From Anaerolineae bacterium (GTDB taxonomy: Bacteria > Chloroflexota > Anaerolineae > 4572-78 > J111), in assembly GCA_020433835.1 (NCBI GenBank), contig JAGRBY010000445.1, forward strand, positions 1 through 6,120: a stretch of 6,120 bases of DNA, given 5' to 3'. Made by a program: the position numbers and the translations under genes. The notes below the pieces were generated by a model. The model was not told where the DNA came from. It saw nothing but the letters and a program-made list of their open reading frames with translations, and did not search any database. Below are positions 1-5,814 of the stretch, piece by piece (the stretch's first letter is position 1; each line of letters starts with the position of its first letter).

Positions 1-1
1 G

Positions 2-223
2 CACCTGGACGAAGTTCATGTCCTAGCAAAAAAAGCGGGCTTGCAAGTAGTAGAGACCAAATTAACGAATAATCCGATAACTAATGGACACTTGCGAATG
101 GAACCATTCCTAAAAATCATTCCACGTAGCTGGGTTGAGGGCAGTGAAAAAGTAACCAATTCGCTTTCTTTACCCTTCCAAAAAAAGTTACATACCGGTC
201 TAGTAGCACTCTTGGCTAAGTAA
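2..223 (+). CDS. C-terminal end of a probable SAM-dependent methyltransferase (5' partial)
   Basis: An open frame enters from the left edge and runs to a TAA at 221-223, giving the last 73 residues of a protein. The first visible residues, HLDEVHVLAKKAGLQVVET, resemble the segment after the catalytic core of class I methyltransferases (Methyltransf_11/23 type), where a His-containing stretch leads into a helix ending in 'AG(F/L)' and then a beta strand. No SAM-binding motif is visible because that part lies outside the window, so the call rests on this tail alone. The stop is followed after only 16 bases by the next gene, and two further methyltransferases lie downstream, so glycan methylation is a reasonable role. 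An internal ATG or TTG start would give only a small peptide without a recognisable domain, so I treat the frame as a truncated larger gene. It could also be the tail of another enzyme with a similar alpha/beta end. Confidence 0.5.
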   Translation, partial: HLDEVHVLAKKAGLQVVETKLTNNPITNGHLRMEPFLKIIPRSWVEGSEKVTNSLSLPFQKKLHTGLVALLAK

Positions 224-239
224 GCCACATTGGTATTCG

Positions 240-1340
240 ATGGATCACTTTTCAATAATTACTGTTGTCCCCCGCCTCCCACCAGCCATTGATGGCGTTG
301 GCGATTATGCACTTAATTTAGCCCGACAGCTTCGGCAAGATTTCAATATACATACTCAGTTTGTGGTTGGCGATCCAACCTGGGAAGGCCCATCGCAGAT
401 TCAGGAGTTTCCAGTACACCGGGTAAATAGGTGTTCCAGTAAAGTCTTCATCTCTGTCTTGGAAAGACTTGATGCCTCCGCCTTGTTGCTAAACTATGTC
501 GGTTACGGTTATGCCAAACGGGGATGTCCATTTTGGCTAAAAGAAGGATTGCAATGTTGGAAAACCACCCTTTTAGACCGTATATTGGTAACCATGTTTC
601 ATGAGGCATACGCCTCCGGGCCGCCATGGACGAGCGCGTTTTGGTTATCGTCATCACAGAAGCAAATTGTTACTCAAATATTAAGACAAAGCGATGCCTC
701 CGTGGCCAGTAATCATATCGTTGCACAGATTTTGAATCGACTGCAATCAATTAATAATTATGCTTCGGAGATATGCCCCATCTTTTCAAGTGTAGGCGAG
801 CCAGAGCACCCATTACCACTCCTCAGCCGCCCTCGCCGATTGGTGGTCTTTGGCACGCGCAGCGTTAGGAAACGCAGTTATGAACGGGGGCGGGAGAGGT
901 TACAGAAACTCTGCAGGGATTTAGCAATTGAAGAAATATACGACATTGGCACTCCACTGGATCTCAATATTTCGCAATTAGTCAATTTACCCATTAAGGT
1001 TATGGGGGTACGTACCTCGGCAGAAATTAGCATCCTCTTGTCTCAGGCTGTAGCCGGTTTCACCGACTATCCTACAGAACTCTTAGCAAAATCTAGCATA
1101 TTCGCTGCCTTTTGCGCCCATCGGGTAGTACCAGTTATTAGTACCCGTTCCAAGCTTTGTCAAGCGGATGGTTTGGAAGCCGGTACACATTATTGGAAGC
1201 CTGATGTTCAAGATAAGCATTTAACTATCGTTAATGCTCAAGCCATTGCTGATAAGGCGTTTGCCTGGTATCAAACTCATAATCTGGCAGCGCAAGCCAA
1301 AACGTTTAACAGGTTGTTAAGGCTACATAAACAAACATAA
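240..1340 (+). CDS. Glycosyltransferase, GT-B-like, divergent C-terminal half
   Basis: This 366-residue protein probably transfers a sugar from a nucleotide-sugar donor to a growing glycan at the cytoplasmic side of the membrane. The N-terminus has the Rossmann strand and glycine-rich loop of GT4-like enzymes: SIITVVPRLPP at residues 5-15, then DGVGDYALNLARQL at 18-31. The segment TMFHEAYASGPPW (118-130), then a Ser/Gln helix, fits the acceptor-side domain of this fold. A second Rossmann half appears to start near LVVFGTRSVRKRSY (201-214). The donor-binding region normally carries an EX7E motif (E-G-F/G...E). Here the aligned place reads YPTELLAKSSIFAAF (277-291), with one Glu and no second Glu eight residues on. 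The length is normal for the family. The ATG at 240 is the first good start after the upstream stop, but no clear Shine-Dalgarno precedes it. Sugar and linkage cannot be read from sequence. Glycosyltransferase is likely; active enzyme is less certain. Confidence 0.72.
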   Translation: MDHFSIITVVPRLPPAIDGVGDYALNLARQLRQDFNIHTQFVVGDPTWEGPSQIQEFPVHRVNRCSSKVFISVLERLDASALLLNYVGYGYAKRGCPFWLKEGLQCWKTTLLDRILVTMFHEAYASGPPWTSAFWLSSSQKQIVTQILRQSDASVASNHIVAQILNRLQSINNYASEICPIFSSVGEPEHPLPLLSRPRRLVVFGTRSVRKRSYERGRERLQKLCRDLAIEEIYDIGTPLDLNISQLVNLPIKVMGVRTSAEISILLSQAVAGFTDYPTELLAKSSIFAAFCAHRVVPVISTRSKLCQADGLEAGTHYWKPDVQDKHLTIVNAQAIADKAFAWYQTHNLAAQAKTFNRLLRLHKQT

Positions 1341-1391
1341 GCAGATAGCAAAAATTGTTAATTTGTATACAAAAGGTATTAGATTTAGATC

Positions 1392-2474
1392 ATGACTAAG
1401 CAAAATAAGACTTATCCAGATACTGCCTTTGAAGTTACGAACAAAACAAACATCGTAGTTGAATCTAGAAATATCTGTCCCGTGTGTGGCGGAAACGGCG
1501 ATATCTTCCTTACAGATTGCCAGGACTTTATTTACGGCATGACCGGTCGATGGACTTTTCAAAAGTGCCGTAATTGTTATTCCCTTTGGCTTAACCCTTG
1601 TCCGGTAAGGAAATGTATACCTGACTTATATCCAGAACAATACTACACTCACGATCAGGCATCACCCTTACTTCGAGACAAGAAAACTGCCCTAGCTCGT
1701 TTAACCCATGCCGCCAAGTTAGCTATACTAGAAAAGAAGTTCGGCTACAGAGGATTGACCAATTCAACGGACTCCCCCATTGGAATAAAGCTTGGATGGC
1801 TACTCAGTTACTTACCTATTGTAACCAATAGAGCCGGCTATACTATTCGATTTATCAGATCTTGCCCTCAAGGAAAATTACTGGAAGTTGGAGTAGGGAA
1901 TGGTGGTTACGGTCAACTAATGCAGTCATTTGGTTGGCAAGTGGACGGTATAGAACCCGACGCCAAAGCGGCACAAGTGGCAAAAGAGCGAGGATTAAAT
2001 GTTCAAATAGCAAGTGTAGAGGAGGCCGACATACCTCTAGAAACCTATGATGCGGTTGTTCTGCATCACGTGATGGAACATATACCCGATCCCAAAGCCG
2101 CTATACATAAATTATTAAAATCGCTCAAGCCCGGTGGCACATTGGTCAGTATTTCGCCTAATCCTGTTGGCGCAATCGCTAGAACATTTTCTAAAAAGTG
2201 GTATGCATTAGATCCGCCCAGGCACTTGGTTCTACCCAGCCCCCAAGGCTATCAAGCAATGGTTGCCCCCTACAACATACAAGTCAACATTTCAACGACT
2301 ACCCAGATTTCCTTTTGGATGCTCCGAGAAAGTCTAAGTATTAAGCAAACTGGAAATGTAGGGCAATATCATGCCAAACACTTGCCGTTATTAGGTTGGT
2401 TTTTGTGCACCCTGTTTTTACCCGTATTTCCAACTATCGGTGAGGAGGTGGTTTGTGTGGTCACTAAAACATAA
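1392..2474 (+). CDS. Class I SAM-dependent methyltransferase with N-terminal zinc ribbon
   Basis: A 360-residue protein expected to transfer a methyl group from S-adenosylmethionine, most likely to a sugar of the glycan made by this cluster. The N-terminus has a zinc-ribbon arrangement, CPVCGG at residues 29-34 and CRNC at 59-62, as found before many Methyltransf_23-type domains. The SAM core is clear: motif I LLEVGVGNGGYG at 163-174, the acidic end of the second strand at IEPD (187-190), YDAVVLHHVMEHIPDP at 219-234 (motif IV and the following EH), and the post-core LKPGG at 245-249. A later PPRHLVLPSP (275-284) matches the 'pRHl' segment common in this group. The C-terminus has a hydrophobic stretch near 331-347 that may associate with the membrane. 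The start is the ATG 51 bases after the previous stop; only a weak purine stretch (AAAAGG, 1371-1376) precedes it. Its 3' end overlaps the next gene. The acceptor substrate is unknown. Confidence 0.88.
   Translation: MTKQNKTYPDTAFEVTNKTNIVVESRNICPVCGGNGDIFLTDCQDFIYGMTGRWTFQKCRNCYSLWLNPCPVRKCIPDLYPEQYYTHDQASPLLRDKKTALARLTHAAKLAILEKKFGYRGLTNSTDSPIGIKLGWLLSYLPIVTNRAGYTIRFIRSCPQGKLLEVGVGNGGYGQLMQSFGWQVDGIEPDAKAAQVAKERGLNVQIASVEEADIPLETYDAVVLHHVMEHIPDPKAAIHKLLKSLKPGGTLVSISPNPVGAIARTFSKKWYALDPPRHLVLPSPQGYQAMVAPYNIQVNISTTTQISFWMLRESLSIKQTGNVGQYHAKHLPLLGWFLCTLFLPVFPTIGEEVVCVVTKT
2443..2449 (+). promoter_or_regulatory. Perfect Shine-Dalgarno (AGGAGGT) setting the GTG start at 2455
   Basis: AGGAGGT lies five bases before the GTG at 2455, inside the last codons of the upstream methyltransferase gene. 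An in-frame GTG at 2440 would extend the protein by five residues, but it would place this motif inside the gene and has no comparable motif before it. The ribosome site therefore favours 2455. The location inside the upstream gene suggests translational coupling. Confidence 0.75.
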
Positions 2475-3327
2475 TAACCCCATTCCGGTGTTTATTGTAC
2501 ATTGGAATAGGCCCAAGGAATGTATGGCCTCAGTCCAATGTTTTTTGCAGCAAAGTTTACCTGTAAAAATTTCTATTGTGGACAATGCTTCCAGTTTAGA
2601 AAATTTTCAGTTACTCCAACAACAACTACCAAATGAAGTTGAACTCATTCGATTAACAGAGAATAGAGGGTGGGGAGGTGGTTTTAATATTTTATTGAAA
2701 CGCTGGCTTGAGCATCAAGACTCACCTTACTGTTTTATCAGCTCGCATGATGCTTTACCGCAAGGGGAGTGCCTACGGATGTTAGTTGACGTTATGGAGA
2801 ATGATCCCGAGGTTGGCATTTGCTGTCCGGAATATGGCATCGCTGAACTGCCTAAATATTCACCGATCCGAGGTCCTTATCTGATTTCCACGGCACCTCG
2901 CCAGCCCGGCAGGATCGAGGCGGTGGATTTTGCTCACCAAACTTTATCGCTCTTTAGAAAACAATGTATTAGAGAAATTGGATTATACGATGAACGTCAC
3001 TTTGCTTATGGGGATGAATACGAAATATCGCTTCGAGCTAGGCGGCACGGTTGGCAAGCGATGATTGTCTGGGGAGCGATTGTCATCAATCCGGGCTCGT
3101 GGACGCCTAAGCCCCAGTTAAGTTATTTACTAGCTCGCAATACACTTCTATTAGCCTTAACGTATGGTGGATGGCCGCACGCTATGCTTCGGACCTTTCT
3201 CATGACTCTGAACAGCTTAAAAATCTCTCTTTTCTCAAAATCTAACAAAACCAACTTTTATCCCAAAGCTCGCTTTCTAGGAATTCGGGATTTCTTGCTT
3301 GGACGTTATGGTCGTCCACCTGTTTAA
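2455..3327 (+). CDS. Family 2 glycosyltransferase (GT-A fold, rhamnosyltransferase-like)
   Basis: With the GTG at 2455 this is a 290-residue inverting-type GT2 enzyme, expected to add a sugar to a lipid-linked glycan. The GT-A nucleotide-binding start is seen as PVFIVHWNRP (residues 11-20), IVDNAS at 41-46 and ENRGWGGGFN at 69-78, the last typical of the WbbL/rhamnosyltransferase-like group ('N.G.agG.N'). The place of the metal-binding DXD motif reads CFISSHDALP (93-102), so a single Asp (D99) rather than a full DXD is seen. The acceptor-side motif FAYGDEYEISLRARRHGW (183-200) matches the usual 'f..gEDvDls.Rar..Gw' and carries the likely catalytic acidic residues. YLLARNTLLLAL (224-235) matches the 'RN' helix near the C-terminus, followed by a basic tail. 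The gene overlaps the preceding methyltransferase by 20 bases. Donor sugar is not deducible; rhamnose is only a family association. Confidence 0.87.
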   Translation: MWSLKHNNPIPVFIVHWNRPKECMASVQCFLQQSLPVKISIVDNASSLENFQLLQQQLPNEVELIRLTENRGWGGGFNILLKRWLEHQDSPYCFISSHDALPQGECLRMLVDVMENDPEVGICCPEYGIAELPKYSPIRGPYLISTAPRQPGRIEAVDFAHQTLSLFRKQCIREIGLYDERHFAYGDEYEISLRARRHGWQAMIVWGAIVINPGSWTPKPQLSYLLARNTLLLALTYGGWPHAMLRTFLMTLNSLKISLFSKSNKTNFYPKARFLGIRDFLLGRYGRPPV

Positions 3328-3361
3328 TCAAGAAATCGTTAACCACCCAGCAATTCGACAA

Positions 3362-3387
3362 ACAAGGCTTATTCGATAAGTCCTTGT
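3362..3387. terminator. Strong hairpin, possible terminator or repeat end
   Basis: ACAAGGCTTAT pairs with ATAAGTCCTTGT around a TCG loop, giving 11 base pairs with one bulged T (3381). It starts 35 bases after the stop of the family 2 glycosyltransferase gene. On the + strand it is followed by AAAAAGCC rather than a T run, so it is not a textbook intrinsic terminator for that gene. Read on the - strand it is followed by TTGTTTG, a weak T-rich tail, which could stop transcription coming from the transposon side. It could equally be part of a mobile-element end. The structure is certain; the function is not. Confidence 0.45.
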
Positions 3388-3545
3388 AAAAAGCCCTAAA
3401 TGACGAAACAACACAGCAGAGTAATAGCTATAAAAAAACGCATTCTAGTATCAACGTTCTGGCGGCAGTCTGGGGTGGCAATGTCATCTCAAGCTGCTGG
3501 TTAAGCGTTGGGCGATCACTATGGTCACATCAATCGAGCTGTCAC

Positions 3546-3862
3546 CTAAAAACCTCTTGGTTTCCACTGATTAGGCCCACTTGGGGCGGCACTGCACGCC
3601 AGTTGGACTAACTGGGCTTCGGCCTCACTATCCAAGCTCTTCGGGGCCATTTTCTGACCGACCACGTAAAATCGGCCATCAGTAAGAGGTGGGCTTGTCT
3701 CATTCGGCGAGCTTACCCTTTATCAATACTGACTAAAGCTGTCAATTCTTCCCGTTCTTCTTCTAAGGTTATTTCGTATTTTTGGCTAGTTAACCTCCTC
3801 CTTCTAGGTAACTTTTTAGGAAAAACACGTCTCTTACTATCAATCTGTCGATATTTATCCAT
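3546..3862 (-). pseudogene. Decayed IS630-family transposase, N-terminal remnant
   Basis: The - strand starting at an ATG (3862) reads a basic leader and then QKYEITLEEEREELTALV and SIDKG, followed by a stop at 3713-3715. Reading through that stop continues as ARRMRQAHLLLMAD (3712-3671). This is the typical start of IS630-family transposases (pattern 'T.EER..L..l...gk..arki.RA.iLL.aD'). The helix-turn-helix segment that should follow, about 40 or more codons by family memory, is missing. In another frame the similarity resumes as KSLDSEAEAQLVQLACSAAP (to about 3576) and then SGPNQWKPRGF before a stop at 3546-3548. This matches the family's 'rkLDgeaEa.Li.lACs.pPeG...W'. The whole DDE catalytic domain is absent. 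One stop, one internal deletion with a frame change and a 3' loss make it certainly non-functional. AGGAGG near 3800 on this strand may be the ribosome site of the ancestral, shorter start. It lies opposite to the flanking genes, as expected for an insertion. Confidence 0.8.
3645..3677. repeat. Short imperfect inverted repeat at the pseudogene's internal deletion
   Basis: GGCCATTTT (3645-3653) pairs with AAAATCGGCC (3668-3677), with one bulged base and a 14-base loop. GGCCAT is also repeated directly at 3645-3650 and 3674-3679. The element sits at the point where the transposase frame loses its helix-turn-helix coding part, so it may mark the site of the deletion. No regulatory role is claimed. 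Confidence 0.4.
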
Positions 3863-3887
3863 CGTACTACGAGGACACAAAGCTTAA

Positions 3888-4694
3888 ATGCGCCAAATTT
3901 TGAAATCAAGTGTATATCGAATTTCACCAAATATTGGATATTTATTATCGTCTATCCGCTTCAGAAGGATCTGTAAAGAACGTTTTCTAGCGACCCAAAC
4001 TCAGCTAGCCAAAAAATTATTTCCTTCAGGTGAGATTTTCGTAATGTCTGGGCCGTTCAAAGGAATGAAATATTACAATGAGGTAGTTTGGGGATCAATT
4101 ACACCAAAATGGTTGGGCAGTTATGAATTCGAACTACATCGAACTATTCTGGAGATATCAAACCGAGGTTACACCAATTTTATCGATATTGGTGCTGCGG
4201 AAGGGTATTATGCTGTTGGTCTAGCCAGTCTCGATCCGAACTTAAGGATTTACACATTTGATACTGATCCTTATGCCCGTCGGCTACAAAAAAAGTTAGC
4301 CCATTTAAATGGGTCCAAAAATATAACTATCGGTAAATATTGCACTTATAAGAAAATCAACCAGTTAGCCACAACCAAGACCATTTTAATCTGTGATATT
4401 GAGGGTTATGAGTATCAATTGTTAGATCCGGACCGAGCCGAAGGGTTGCTGCATTGTGACATATTAGTTGAAGTCCATGGGTTCACAGGTTTACAAGCCG
4501 CAGAAGTTGAAAGAATTCTAGTACAGCGATTTAAGCATAGTCATCGTATTCAAAGAATTGCCTCAAAGGTTCGGTGTGCAAAAGATTGGCAAAATACCTG
4601 TGGGTATCGCTTATCCAACCAAGAACTAACCATAGCTTTAAACGAACATCGATCAAATAGTCAATGTTGGTTATGGCTGACAACTCCCCAATAA
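3888..4694 (+). CDS. FkbM-like SAM-dependent methyltransferase
   Basis: A 268-residue class I methyltransferase, probably an O-methyltransferase acting on a sugar hydroxyl or chain end of the glycan. The visible core is motif I FIDIGAAEGYYAVGLA at residues 98-113, the second-strand acidic end TFDTDP at 123-128, and ICDIEGYEYQLLDP at 168-181. The last is the hallmark 'k.DvEG.E' segment of the FkbM group; ILVEVHG (192-198) follows as the next strand. The first 60 or so residues are basic with no known domain and include GYLLSS near 17-22, a weakly hydrophobic patch. The ATG at 3888 is preceded by GAGGA (3871-3875), 12 bases away, which is rather long spacing. The start also lies only about 25 bases from the transposase remnant, so the native promoter or leader may have been replaced. 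An alternative start at M53 would cut into the conserved region and is unlikely. The family call is good; the substrate is unknown. Confidence 0.82.
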   Translation: MRQILKSSVYRISPNIGYLLSSIRFRRICKERFLATQTQLAKKLFPSGEIFVMSGPFKGMKYYNEVVWGSITPKWLGSYEFELHRTILEISNRGYTNFIDIGAAEGYYAVGLASLDPNLRIYTFDTDPYARRLQKKLAHLNGSKNITIGKYCTYKKINQLATTKTILICDIEGYEYQLLDPDRAEGLLHCDILVEVHGFTGLQAAEVERILVQRFKHSHRIQRIASKVRCAKDWQNTCGYRLSNQELTIALNEHRSNSQCWLWLTTPQ

Positions 4695-4758
4695 CCTAAA
4701 GCTTTTACACAGTTAGTTAGCAGAGTAGCATTAATAAGCCTTGTTTGATTTCTTTAAA

Positions 4759-5814
4759 ATGAAAATTCTCTTTTCGTCACTCCATTTCTACCCCAGCATT
4801 GGCGGCAGTGAAACAAATGCTGAAATTTTGGCCGGGGAATTTACCAAACTCAATCATCAGGTGATTGTAGTAACGCAAACATCTGACTTAAACAAAGAAG
4901 AGAAGAAACGATCATTCCCGTTTCAAGTGGTTAGACAACCGTCTCCAATAGAGCTGGTTCGGCTGGTCATGTGGAGTGATGTATGCATTCACAATGGCAT
5001 CATGTTGACCCAGGCATGGCCACTATTAATCATTAGAAGGCCATGGGTCATCCGCCATCAGGTATGGCTAAGGTCAATCGATGGCACTCTTGGAAAAGTT
5101 GGGGGGAATGAAAACCACTGGAAAGTTCAGTTGAAACATTTTGTTACGCGCTTTGCCACCTCTATTTCAATAAGCCACGCCATCGCTGACCACTTGCACC
5201 ACCCTGCCACAGTAATACCAAACCCTTATCGTAATAATTTATTCAGGATACTCCCTAACGTTTCAAGAATAAAAGAGTTAGTTTTTTTGGGAAGACTCGT
5301 TTCAGAAAAAGGCGCTGACGTACTCCTACGGGCTTTAAGCCAATTGCAATCATACAACCTTTGTCCGCAATTAACGATCATTGGAACGGGTCCGGAACAA
5401 AAGAATTTAATCCAAATGGCAAGCGAATTGGGTATCAAACAACAAGTTGATTTTGCCGGCGTTAAAATAGGGGACCCATTAGTCAAGGCTCTTAATGAGC
5501 ATCAGATCATGGTGGTCCCTTCGATCTACCACGAACCTTTTGGCGTGGTCGCTTTAGAAGGTATTGCTTGCGGTTGCGTGGTTATTGGTTCAGCAGGAGG
5601 GGGGTTAAAGGATGCAATTGGGCCGTGCGGAATGACATTTCCCAACGGAGATGTAGAAGCCTTAACCCAAGCCTTGTATAGGCTGCTCACCAAGCCTCAG
5701 CAACTCGCGGACTATCGGGCCAGAGCGGCAGTTCACCTGGCCCGCCATGACAAAACGCAGGTTGCCCGGCAATACTTACAAGTCATGGAGCAAGCATTAT
5801 GGCCAACCTCTTAA
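4759..5814 (+). CDS. Family 4 glycosyltransferase (GT-B, retaining)
   Basis: A 351-residue canonical GT4 enzyme that should transfer a sugar, with retention of configuration, from a nucleotide-sugar to the lipid-linked glycan. The N-terminal Rossmann domain opens MKILFSSLHFYPSIGGSET, with the acceptor-side GGSE loop at residues 15-18, and continues with QVIVVTQ (34-40). Linker-side features are SISISHAIADHL (135-146) and VIPNPY (152-157). The C-terminal donor domain shows VFLGRLVSEKG (175-185), containing the Arg and Lys that bind the donor phosphates, IIGTGPE (207-213) and the full EX7E motif EPFGVVALE (E259 and E267), followed by GIACGCVVIGSAGGGLKD (268-285). I start at the ATG 4759 because MKIL(F) is the usual family start. 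An in-frame TTG at 4741 adds only six residues and has no Shine-Dalgarno. Its end overlaps the next gene by 16 bases. It contrasts with the first glycosyltransferase of the window, which lacks EX7E. Confidence 0.92.
   Translation: MKILFSSLHFYPSIGGSETNAEILAGEFTKLNHQVIVVTQTSDLNKEEKKRSFPFQVVRQPSPIELVRLVMWSDVCIHNGIMLTQAWPLLIIRRPWVIRHQVWLRSIDGTLGKVGGNENHWKVQLKHFVTRFATSISISHAIADHLHHPATVIPNPYRNNLFRILPNVSRIKELVFLGRLVSEKGADVLLRALSQLQSYNLCPQLTIIGTGPEQKNLIQMASELGIKQQVDFAGVKIGDPLVKALNEHQIMVVPSIYHEPFGVVALEGIACGCVVIGSAGGGLKDAIGPCGMTFPNGDVEALTQALYRLLTKPQQLADYRARAAVHLARHDKTQVARQYLQVMEQALWPTS
5787..5790 (+). promoter_or_regulatory. Shine-Dalgarno (GGAG) for the membrane protein at 5799
   Basis: GGAG lies eight bases before the ATG at 5799, within the last codons of the family 4 glycosyltransferase gene. 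It supports 5799 as the real start and suggests coupled translation of the two genes. Confidence 0.6.

Larger units (their letters stand above)
3328..3887. other. 560-base intergenic gap with transposon debris
   Basis: No intact gene is visible on either strand. The left part holds a strong hairpin at 3362-3387. The right part, on the - strand, reads as a decayed IS630-type transposase N-terminus (about 3546-3862). The section 3390-3545 has no reading frame I can name. A more decayed continuation of the transposase may reach to about 3440, but I cannot defend it. I did not find convincing terminal inverted repeats or a TA duplication that would fix the insertion borders. Confidence 0.7.

Noticed and set aside
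16..255. Open frame of 79 codons on the - strand
   Set aside because: It lies opposite the methyltransferase tail, crosses into the next gene and shows no family resemblance. It is a shadow frame.
448..657. Open frame of 69 codons on the - strand
   Set aside because: It lies entirely opposite a well-supported glycosyltransferase gene, has no ribosome site and no recognisable motif.
1355..1383. Possible sigma-70-like promoter (TTGTTA, 17 bases, TATTAG)
   Set aside because: Both boxes match only four of six positions, and the predicted start point would fall at the ATG itself, leaving no leader. Chance in AT-rich spacer is more likely.
1323..1562. Open frame of 79 codons on the - strand
   Set aside because: It spans the spacer and the zinc-ribbon start of the methyltransferase. 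The Cys4 ribbon on the + strand shows which strand is coding.
1862..2050. Second + strand open frame inside the methyltransferase
   Set aside because: It overlaps the SAM motif I region in another frame. The real protein is the one with motif I.
2440..2454. GTG 2440 as the start of the family 2 glycosyltransferase
   Set aside because: The AGGAGGT site at 2443-2449 lies inside this extension and is ideally spaced for GTG 2455. Nothing comparable precedes 2440.
4741..4758. TTG 4741 as the start of the family 4 glycosyltransferase
   Set aside because: It adds six residues before the typical MKIL start, with no ribosome site. ATG 4759 is the better start.
5226..5486. Open frame of 86 codons on the - strand
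   Set aside because: It lies opposite the donor domain of the GT4 enzyme, which has clear conserved motifs. No independent support.
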